Positions 27,201-39,200 of a DNA stretch of 64,000 nucleotides are shown here, in pieces. Each line of letters opens with the position of its first letter. Within the stretch, counting starts at the first letter, position 1. The stretch lies in NCBI GenBank assembly GCA_032173965.1, contig CM063288.1:23530001-23594000 (forward strand), given 5' to 3'. The translations under genes were made by a program, and so were the position numbers. The notes under the pieces were generated by a model, which was not told the DNA's origin, did not search any database, and was given only the letters and a program-made list of their open reading frames with translations. The DNA is from Sitta carolinensis (Eukaryota > Chordata > Aves > Passeriformes > Sittidae).

Positions 27201-30200
27201 TGTAAAATCAGACTCAATTTGAACAAAAATTTTGCAATGAGAATCTTATGTTTCACCTGACTTCTAAGGAACACTTCAGCTAAATGCTGGAAGCAGGAAC
27301 TAGCCTGCTTCTCATGATGACCACCATTCATGTAGGAGTTGGAATAGATAATGAGCACAAACGAAGTTTGCAGGTTCACCCAAGAGTTCACCAAACACTT
27401 CAGGAATTTCTCAAGACTGTTTAAAGCTTTGAATCAAAAAGTGTGAAGAAATAAGACACAACATCCTGCAATACAGATTGTTGAAGCTTTCAGTAAAACA
27501 GACAGAAAGAACTTTATGGCTAAAATAGTAGTAGAGAATTACAAAAGTTGAAAATACCTCTAAGATCAACTCCAACTGTAAACCAATTGTCACTGTGCTC
27601 ACCACTAAACCATATTCACACATCTTCTGGACACTTCCAGGGATGCTGATGGGCAACCTGTTTCAATGACTGGCCAGCCTTTCAGTCAATGAATTGTTCC
27701 TAGTATTTAACTGAAACCTCTGGTGGAACTTGAGGCCATTTCCTCTAGCCCTGTCACTTGTTATCTGTGAGAAAAGACCAACCCCCTCTGGCTATACCCT
27801 CCTTTTGGGTACTTGCAGAGTGATAAGGTCCCCTTTGAGCCACCTCTTCTCCAGAGAAAACAAGCCCAGCTCCCTCAGCCACACACAGCACTCCAAGTGT
27901 GGCTTGTACAGTCCAGAGTACAGAGGGACTGTCCCTGCTGGCCATGCTATTCCTGATCCAGGCCAGGATGCCATTGGCCTTCTTGGTCACCTGGGCACTG
28001 CTGGATCGTGTTCATCTGCTGCTAACCAGCACCTCCAGGTCGCTTCCTGCTGCTGGCCAGTTTTCCAGCCACTCTGTCCTAGCCTGAGCTCTGCCTGGGG
28101 CTGTTGTGATCCAAGGCCAGGACACAGCACTTTGCCTCATTGAACATCACCCTGCTGGCCTCAGCCCACTGACCCTGCCCAGATTCCTTTTCCTGCTCTC
28201 CTGCAGATCAACACTCCTGCTCAAACTGGTGTCATCTGCAAACTCAATAATGGCTTGGTTTTTAATGAAGGTTGAGGGAATTCATTCAATAAAGGCTTCA
28301 ATCTGAAGAGAGTAGCTTGAATGAATAAAAGATTATTTTTCTGGCAGTTAATCTAAACAAATTTCCTGCTGAATGTGTTCTGGTTTTTTATCCACATGTA
28401 CAGTCTCAAGCTACAGAAACCCCTGAATAACTTTACTGCCTACATCTCCTTATTCTTTCTGCTCTTGCAATGATCAGGAAGAGTCTTTTCTTTTACAGAA
28501 TTTTGTCCCCATAAAGGAGCTTAATTCTATACAATGAGCAAGTCAAAGCTCTCATATCTTTGATTAAAAGAGGTGAAGAGTGGTTACGATTCTTAAGGAA
28601 GAAAAGAAATCAGCACAAAGAAGCCTCATGTGATAAGAGGACATAGTTTTGCAACAGGTTTGAAACTTAAATCGTAGTAAATCCTACAACTAGTAGTGAA
28701 TCATAGGTTGATACTAATTGTTGGGTTTTAATTTCTCCTTCCCCTATCTTTTTTCTGGGCAGCTCTGGACCACAGAAGATAGGAGCTGACAGAGACTGCC
28801 ACAGTATTAAATCCTAAGAGTTAAGTAGTTCTCCCTACAAGCAGGTAGTGTTATGCAATATAACTCTACTGTATGGTCTAGTACATATATTCTAGATTGT
28901 TTGCTCTATTCTTTATAGCTGAATTGATTTTCTGGGGAACAGTTTTTTTTTTGCTCTTTAGAATTCTTCAGACTACGTATACTTCACTGAGAATTATAAT
29001 CTTATGCATGCTTAATATTGCGTTTCATGCACAGAATTAGAAAACTAGTTTTAAAAAAATACACCATCTCAGTTCTTAGTTTCCTTCCAGGTAAATTGCT
29101 TACAAACAAGCAATAGTACAAGAATTGAAAAAATATAAGGTAAACAAGTTTTCAAAGAACACCTAACTGTAGCCCAGATCACCCCTTACTAGCTAGTATT
29201 ACATTAAAGTTATTTATTACACACAGTGTTTCAAACAAAACTGATAATTAAAACAACAGGAAGTTAAAGAGCTCACCCAAGTGCAACTCCTTTGATGACA
29301 GCTTACAGCTGACTGAAAAGCTGCTTGGAAAATTAGATGTGTATTTACATTCTACCAGTATTGAACAGTACTGGATGAAGAACACTTTCCATTACTTAAA
29401 AACATAGCAATTGCATTGATCTTAGAGAGTCTGAGGACAAAACAGCTTTAGTCTTATGATCTTCAAAATTACAGCAAAGCAATCACTCAAAACTGCTTTA
29501 ATTCAATATGTTGTTTATTCAAAGACTGACTGTGAAAGCACCAAAACAACACACTCATAGCACTGTGCTAAATTTCAAGCCCCATTGAAAAAGTCTACAG
29601 CTGCCTGCAAATATTATCTTCAACCCAGAGTCCTTTCAGTGACAGAACTCTGCCATGCTGCTGTATTCTTGTCATAGGACAAAAGTTTCACCAGTTCAAA
29701 AAAACAGACCTTTTTAAAAGGCTATGAGCAAACGTTTGTGTTGATTAACAGAAAGGAGCATATGCATAAGACAAATTGCTTATGAAATGTGTGTCAGTGT
29801 ATTTGCTCTAAAGGTTGTGAAATTAACTTTGAAGAACAACAGCTGTAAGGAATGACTCTCATTTAACTGCCTGCTAGACAAACCAGGTCATGGAACGTGA
29901 GCAAGGTTTTTAGATACTACCATAGTACCGTATCTTAATTAAGTTAGTAACAAGAAGAGTAAGAATAAAGGCTTACAGTCTGACTTTCAGGGAAGTCCAT
30001 CTTCAGCAGTTTGTGAGCACATTCTTCAAAGTCTAAGCTGAAGAGAAAAAACATTTATTATCTGCACAATATGTGCTATGTTAAAAACATTCCAAAACTA
30101 CATTAAGACTGAATGCTGGTGCTAAAACCTCAACTGTTTTGAAGTAAAGTACATCAGCTGTTTGATTTGCTGAGACGTTATTGCTGTTGCGTGTTTTTTT

Positions 30201-33200
30201 AATAAACATTTTGTATTTCATGAGTTTCTATATGAAAATTAATCCAAAGTGATTACATTTGCAGGCTATCTGAAAACAAGATGATCCAAGCCATTATTAC
30301 TATCACATCATAAGTGGGACCTTGTTTTGCACATTTTGAAACACACTGAAATGCAAGCACTTCAGACAAGCTCCAAAAGCAATAATCTCCATAGTCTCCT
30401 CTTTGCACTCCTGTTCTGAAAGCCTTTAGCTACCACTGGGTACGTCCTTGCCCCCACACATAAGAAGAACAAGTTCAAGTATGGCAAGAAAGTATTTAAC
30501 TCTGAGATATGTGAAGCCTTTGATACCCTCAGTATGGTATTAATTCACATGTCTAAATTATAAACACAACTACACCATTGCACTCCTCATGCAGGATCAG
30601 ACCTGCAGAGTATTATGGGCTGCAAGTGATCAATCCCTCCTCTCAGCCTGGTGACACAGAAGCTACACCCAGCAGTTTGGAATATTTGTACCACAAACTG
30701 CAAGGGGAGCTCATTCTCAAGATGACCACAAGTAGATTACACTTCTGGATTGGTAGCAGCATACTTATTTTCCAAACCATGCAGAAGGCAACAGAACACC
30801 TTCATCTGAGAAGTGGAGACAAACTACAGAATTTCTAAGTGTGTCTCAAATTTTTTTCATAAATTCTCAAGATGCTGTAAAATTTGAAGATCACCGGCTT
30901 CTGTTCACTTAGAAAGTTTCATTACATTGATAGCCCCAGTCCACTACCCAAACATTTTAAAACAAACAAGATTCACCTTAGAATGAGAATTTGAAAAACA
31001 GTCTGCTTTACACAGTAAGGTCAGGCCCCATAAAGGCTACTTCCCTAGATGTTTTATTTTCTTTTAAATTGCACATTAAGACAGAATTTTAAAAGAAAGA
31101 GAATTACAGCTCACTGGCTTCAAAAGAACTCAACTTCTAGGTGCATAAATTATGTTTACCTCGACTGGATAGCCAGGTAAATTGTACGACGGAAGGAGAC
31201 AAGGTTAATTTCTGTTTTGTCATGGACAGTAACTTTCTGACCTGGAAAAGAAAAACATGGGTTTGTAAAGAGCAAAACATTAATGAAGACACATGTAGTA
31301 ATTTTTTAGGACAGCTCTATCTACTGAGTCTGTAGCACACTATTTTAGGGACAGTTTTTGAAGGGTAATTCTTTTAAAGAAATTTCATGTTTCTTAGTCA
31401 TTGCGACCTCAAGGTTTAACACTTCTTGTCAACATTATGAGCAATCCATTTTCTGCACAATTGAGCTATACAATGCTTTAGGTAGCATCTCTGATTTCAA
31501 CAGGTAATTCTTAGTTCCTCTTAATTGTAGGATCTACATTACAACATTCTCCAAAGTCCTGGAGCAGGCATAGAAAAATCCATTCTGAACCAAACCACTC
31601 TGGGAACACTTTCATTTGTAAAATACTCAGTATTCTGTCAGTCCTTTAAGGTTGGTAAAAGCATAAAAAAATGAAGAATTATGTGAGTGTTCATACTTTA
31701 CAAAAGCCTGGGAGCTCTGCTCTTCTGTGAAATACTCCACCAAACTAGTTAGGAAATACATTCCTGGTATTCTACAGAAACAATACTTGACTGGCTTTTC
31801 CATTACCCATGCAGTCTGCACAAAAATTTCAGTTATGCTTATCCTTCAATGTTTTTTCCTGGGAACTGAATATATTCTTTAAAAATGAGTAAGTATTGTC
31901 TCCACTGAGGATCAAGAAAAAGGGCTGTATTGAAGCAAGTGAGAAAAGGAGGACATAGATACAGCTGCAAGAAAATCCATCCTAACTTTGAAAGTGACTT
32001 AAAAATATGACAGGGCATGGAAAAGTTCAAGCAATAGTTTTCATTTTGCTCTTTTTCATGTCTTATGTTTGCAAGGCTTTTCTCAAAGCAAACTGATACT
32101 ATCAAGAAAAATGTGGCAAAGTGGCTTTTTTCCTTTTCTGCATGTGCTGCAGGCTTCCTTTCAGACTGTTTTCTAGTAAACACTTGGATCTGAGAATAAC
32201 TGAAGAGAAAAACATGGCTTAACACTTGACAATCTCAATTTTGCAAAACATCTAAGAAGTTAAGCTTTTCTTTCCTGTTTCATCTACAGTCAATCAATTG
32301 CTCGTAAGGTGCCAGTCATACACTTACCATCTTCATCCTCCTCTTCATCATCTTCTTCATCTTCCTCACTACTTCCAGCTTCTTCATTTCCTTCAGATTC
32401 AGTGTCACCTTCATCAAGAATTTCTGAAAGAGCAGTATCCCAAAATAATTGAACATAGTCCACAGTACTTTCATTACAAAAACCCCCTTGATCCAACCCC
32501 TGAAGAGCGAAACGATGTCTCAGGTACTGAATGTGCTAGAGGCCAAAAAGCAGATATATCACAACTGAATGGAAACATAGATGGAGAAACAACACTGAGC
32601 AGCATGAACACAAAGGAAAGGTCTATGAACTAACAATGGTATTACAGGACAGAAGTATCACCTGCTGTTAGATAAATGTTGGCAGCATCAGCTGAATAAG
32701 CAAATGCTTATTCATAGGTAATGTTGTGTATACACACAAACATCCCTACCTTTCTTCAGCATTTTGTATTTCTCCTCATTTTCCATAAAGTTCGGATCCA
32801 TCTTGAAAACATCTTTAGAAGAAAAGAGAATCTTTATTTAAAACATGAATTGAAGAAAGCTATTAATATTTAATCTTGAATTCATTTTCTTGGGGAATGC
32901 ATTAAAGAAATTATCTTTCATTTCTAACTTACTAAGAACATCCTCTGGGTTGTAGTCATCTTCCAATGGCAACATATGAGTAAACTGATCCTCCTCTTCC
33001 ACTAGATCTAATCCCTCTGGAATGATTGGATGATCCTTGAAGCCATCCTTCCGTACAGCAAACATGACTTCTATCATGTACTGAACACGCATATCAATTT
33101 TAGATTCATGCAGAATGTGTCGAAGGCGATCAAAGATTGCTTTGGAAGAGAGAAATGTAAATATGAAAGGTATTTACTAATACAAATGACAGGACAGGTT

Positions 33201-36200
33201 TTGGCTAACTGTTCTTACCATTAATACCTCTAGGAGAAACTTCTGTTAATTTGAGACCACTCTCTTTAATAAATCCAATTGCTACTTCAATACTGTCATC
33301 AGTAGGCCTTTCAAGAAGCAAAGTGAGCATTTCCAAACATAAAACCTCGTGAGCCTGTGGAAAGAGTATCAGCAAATAATTAGAATGCACAATGTTACAC
33401 TATCACCACAGTCATCTAGTGGACAGACCTGTCCAGCCTTTGAGGATGCCACAACACAGCACTTCAATCACACATACAAGGCAGCAGTAGCGAGGCAAAG
33501 CTGATTATGAGGAAGTCAAAATTTCAAATCCAGTTTTACCATCAGTATTTACACCAATTTTCTAGTGAATGTTTTCTAATGAGCCAATTTTCTGCTTTAT
33601 TGAAGTTAACAAGAAAGCAATAAAAAATATTTTTCCATTAAAACCCCCCCCAGAATGCATTTCCAAGAAGCAAATAACCAGCATCTGCATTACAGAACCC
33701 AGTTCTAAGTGCATTGTTATCTATAATCAAATCAGATCTTCCAGGATCAGGTACATAAGCAAATAACACATCTCAGATTAATTTTCCTCTTTACAAAAAC
33801 GCTGAACATTCCCAAAACATTCCTGAGACACTGCTTCTTGACTTTATTTAAATCAGAGCATCCTGGTTTCTGACACATAAACAAGTGGCATAGAACTGGA
33901 TATAAATCTGATTTAGGTGCAACTGAGTCTACTTTTGCTAACACACATGTTGCAAGAAAACTCTGTTTAAGATCTGTGGGACAGAGCCTCAAATGATCCT
34001 TGCTTTGCATCAAGACATGCCTGAATACTAGCCCAAACACACACAGAAATTCTGGGGAAGCTCTGGAGCCTAAGTGCAATAATTAGTGGTGATAACTGCA
34101 CCAGCAATTACCAGTATCTTTCCTAAAGAGATCTTAACAACTTAAAGCAGGCAACACATTCAGGCTTTCAGCAACTTTCAGAACAGACAGAGATTCTTCT
34201 CTCAGTACTGCTGTCTCAAACTAAAAATGAGCCATAAAGGATTTGGATTGAGTAGAAACAAAGAAACATACCACATTCTGATTCATCAAATGTGCAACAA
34301 ATTTTGAAGATGTTAGACAGAGTTGCTGCAAAAGAAATAAACCAGGAAATTTTAACATATGGAAAAAATTTCCTAACCCAGACATACTATAGATTAATGC
34401 ATCTCACAAACAAATTATGAGTGATGAAACTATTTAAGGATACTGGCAGTTGTTCACAACTAGGACTGTACACTTAAAACCAAAAAATTAGAATTAAACA
34501 CCCCTGCCCAAATCAAAAAACCCCAAACTATCACTGTATCAATCCAGAATAGGTTGTCAAACTCTCATGATACTCCAATGCTACATAGACCAGTCCTGAC
34601 CCATGTCTTGGCTGTGTTCCTTTGAACACACTTAGCACAGTTACACTGCAAAATTCCACATTTCAGCACTTTACTCCTTTCCATTTCACATACCTTGTCA
34701 TTTCTGCGATACCCTTTACGAAAATTCAGTATCAGCCTCTTGAGGATCAATTCACCAATATTTGGAAACTTTGAATTAATAATTGCCACAAGAGCTGCAT
34801 AAACATGAGTAAAAATTGGAGAGGCACTCTGAGCTTGCAAAATGGATCGAGACAGCAATCCCCTGTAAAAATAAGGAAGTTTTAAAGACCTTTCTGGAAA
34901 CAAAATATGTAATATTTTTATTTAGCACTTACCACATGAAATAGTGTTGTGCAGTTGGAATATCTGTAAGAAACCAGATGATCACTTTCAAACCATAGTT
35001 TATCATGCCACAAAAGGAATTTTGCAAAATCTGTTGCACAAATCTGAACTGGAAGTTTTTAAACTGTTACCTAATCTTTCACTAGAGATTGTTCATATTA
35101 AAGCTACATTTAAAAATGCTAAGCATGCAAAAAAAAATCTTGTATCCTGCCATTATCCCTTTCTTAATCTGAACTTTGCCTGATTATAAAATGCTACTTA
35201 GAGCCGAAATGAAGGTAAACAAAGGACTGATGAGATAATAGTTCTTTTATTATTGAAATTATCTCTTTTACATTTATTACCAATAAAGCCTGAAAAGAAT
35301 CTGTGACTTGCTTCCCTCTCCTCTCAATTTTGCTTTTTGTAATGCTTAGGAGAACACGGAATTTGACTTTTGCTGTATTGCTCAGCTACATGTGGGTGAG
35401 GATAGAAAAAAAAAAGACAAATCTCCAAATGTGAATCTTCAAAGTACACACTGATATCAAAATCAATCTTCCTTGTGGTCTATTGAAATACTAAAAAAAC
35501 CTTCTACAGAGTACTAAATACAAAGTGCATAGAGATGTTATTCCTACTTACTTTGGCATTGACAAATGGAATAGAACTCATTTCATACTAGTGCACAGAA
35601 ACAAGAGTATTTCCATTTGGAAATTAGTTACTTCTTGCTTACAAACTGAAAGTGGTCTGTTTCAGTTCTTATTTATCATCTACTTTAAACCTCAGGAAAG
35701 GACCTGACAGCCAGGTAAAAGTTCATGTCATTACTTTTAAATGCACCTTTTGCATGTTTGGAAGTACAGAACTAACTAAGGGAAAAGGTGCCATTTTCCT
35801 ATATGTTATTTTGACATTCATAAACCACATACAAAAACTTCCACAGACAATTTGCATTCTAAAAATATTCAATAAGCTCATTTTTAAACTAAAATAATAT
35901 TGCTAGCATGAAAATTAAATTTTAGGGACATGAAATACAGGCAAGTAAAAAGCAGCCCTACAAAAGCCTGAAACTTCATTATTACTTTTAACAGAAACCA
36001 CATTCAGGAAGTAATTGCCCACTTTCCAGATTTCATTTAAATTACTTAATTCTCTTATTTTTATGCTATTTGCATGACCCTGATCTTCCCATCAGATATA
36101 ACACACATGAAAAGTAATGCATTCCCTCCTCAAATAAGTCCATGACAGAGAAAGTGCTGTTATCTTTTTGAAATGTAACAATTATTTTTTGATCTATCAA

Positions 36201-39200
36201 GCTCCAACAGCACAATGGTCTTTTCTTTACATTACAGCAAGAAAATAAACAACACCAACAAGTAACTGTAGTAAAACTTGTTTTGCTAAATAGTGGCTAC
36301 AAATATTATTTGTCCCAGAAAAAAAATAACGAAGCACTACAAAAATAAATAGACAGTGACAAATGTAAATTACAAGTCATCCAAGTAAAATGCACTGGGA
36401 AAACCCTAAGAAAAGGAAATATACACCATCTGTTGCACTCTTTCATTGCAACAAGCATACGGTCCATTTCCCGAGTAAGGGACTATTCTGAATATGACAA
36501 TATGGCCTAAGGTTAATAGTAAAATCTGACTAACATCCATACACTCATATATACTCATAACACACACAATGGTGTACACATAAATAGTGTACATATTACA
36601 GAAAAGCAAAGGAATTATTTTAAAGTACTAAGGCTTACCTTCCCCGAACAATATTCTCCTGAAGAAGCTCATGAATGATATTTTCTATATTGGAAACGTT
36701 CACTTTATTGACAAGACCATTGATCGACTTCTTCAAGGCTTCCCAACTCATCCTCTGGTATGCCAAGCTATTACAAAGTACCACAGATTAATAACGTATA
36801 AATCCGAAGATGCGCTAAGTTTTTTTATATATATATCATACATTCACATTCTCATTTAATCAGTAAAACAAATTAAAAAATATTCACTGCACAAATGTGA
36901 AGACTCGCTCACAATTATACATTCAAGCACTAGAAAATCACTGAACCAACATGATAAACCAGAGTAATTCTCTGCAGATATGGCATAACCCACTCTGTTG
37001 TTTTCTAAGATGTTCTAAAAAATCTCTAGCTGTATTCGACATCTTACTTTATCATTTATACCTCGCAGCAGAAGCAGGTACAGTTTTAATCTGATTCTCT
37101 TAACTCTCTTCTAATAAAAACATACCTTCAAAACAATGATCACAACCCTTAATGGAGCCTATTTTCCCCAACATTCTCTAAACACCTTACCTGTTTTGCT
37201 TGCAGCAAAAATCTTACTCTGTAACTTCGAACTCACCTGTTTTTATCAGTGATTTGCTCTTGCATCATCCTGAGCTTGGCAGGTGGAATATATGCACCAC
37301 CTGTGCGAGTGAGGATTGGATCCACTTCTTCTTTCTTCTTCTTTGAGGTGGTCTCATCATGAGCAAGTGAGCTCTGGCCTGTAGACCTCTCTGGACTCCT
37401 ACGGTCAGGTGATGAGTACCTCCTTTGCTTCCTTCGATCATATTCTCTGTCCTCCCATCTCTCATAGTGTCTATCTCTCCCCCTTTCCATCCTTCTACGG
37501 GGGAAAAAAAACACCCACTAAACACCCAAGTGTACATGAAAAGTTTTCACATTTTGTTCTTTAAAAGTAAGCATTTTATTACTGATTAAGAAAGGGCTCC
37601 ATACCTTCCATCTGAAGTTCTGTCATCATAATATTCCCGTCTTGAATATTCCTCATCATATCTGCTATCATCAGAGTATCTCCTCTTCCTGGGAGATGGA
37701 GACTGAGACCTATCACGCTCCATATCCCTACTCACAACCCAAGACACAACAGCTTTCAGTAAGCGGCTGAGAAAAGCAATGGTATTAATATTTACTTGCA
37801 ATATAATGTAACAATGCAGAAGTGTTCCAATTCTGCAACACGAGTTTCAAAATATGTGTCACTCCAATAAAAGGGTTTACTTTAACAATAATTTGTCATC
37901 AGAAAAAAATTATCAAAAATTGAAGAAGCACTGTAAAAGCAAGCTCCTAGAATTTGAAGTCAAATGTCTAACAGTAATAACATCAAATATCAATGGTTAA
38001 TTCAGCAGCTTATATTCCTTGGAACACATGTACTCATTTGCTTCTACTTACTTTTGCCCATACAGCACAAAGCAATCTTACCCAAAAATCAGCAATATGT
38101 GACTTCAAGCAAAAAGCTGGCATGTAATTTTCACTTTCAAGTCTTGTGATAATTTCACTAAATGCTAAATTTTACTAACAAATCCATTTAATTACTGTTA
38201 TACTGACATTCAAATATTTTCTTAAATCTACACTTGCTTTTTACTACCTAGTTACAGTAATATATATAAAGAAACATAACCTGATGATTTTTTTTTAACT
38301 TCTCTAACTCACTACAAGAGGAATAAAGACAGAATTGAAGGATACAAAAATCAGTCATTCTACCTGTCCTCTGGAGACAAACTTTCACGTCGGGAACTGT
38401 AGTTTTCCTTCCTTTCGTGACTGGAACCATGCTTTAAGGAAAGAGAAAGAAAAAAAATCAAGCCCCAACATGACTGTGAGCACCTATCTTCAGACCAAAG
38501 CATACCATGCTTTGAGTTCCCACTCCTTTACAAGAAAGGCCATCAAATAAAGCTGATGGCAGTCTTAGCACGACAAGAAGAGGTTCTAGAACCTCTAGGA
38601 ACAGTACTTAAGCAGCTGGACACCCTGCTACAGGATGCCAAATGCTTTCATGGGTTCAAGGCAGTGAACAAACACTGAAAAATCTGCAAAAGATTTTTCA
38701 AATACAAGCATTTCCCTGATGGAACTCCCTCCAGCAACACTCAGCTTGTTTGCTGAAGCAGCACCCTCCTCACCAACATGCTGGCACACCAGTTCTTGCC
38801 CCACCAAAGAACAGCTAAAACTCTGGGTGACCAGAATAAAATGACACCTCTTCCACAAAAAGGAGGGCACCTGTTATCTCCAAAAACTTAACTGGGGGTG
38901 TGCGTTCTATAAGCAAACCAATAGTTGTATTTTTGAGGCCATTGTAACATATCCTACAATACTGCCTTTCCTAGGGTGCACTTCAAACACTGCTGAAGTT
39001 ACACCCGGCATTTTCTTGCCTGCATCAGAAACAAGGACACTGCACTGTCCACTGGGAGCATGCTTCCCTATAAAAGTTATGTCCACCCATTTAATTTTAG
39101 AGCCACATTATCTTTGACAGCAGAGATAGCACAAGAAACTCACATATTCACCAAGGTTTTCTACCCCTTTCAATGCTCATTACACAGAGAGCAGATCACT

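Noticed and set aside
27730..28306. Open frames on both strands of 60-137 residues
   Set aside because: They lie inside the decayed CR1 fragment and do not match an intact CR1 reverse-transcriptase frame.
32298..32633. 111-residue plus-strand frame rich in His and Leu
   Set aside because: Antisense shadow of the acidic CWC22 exon 11.
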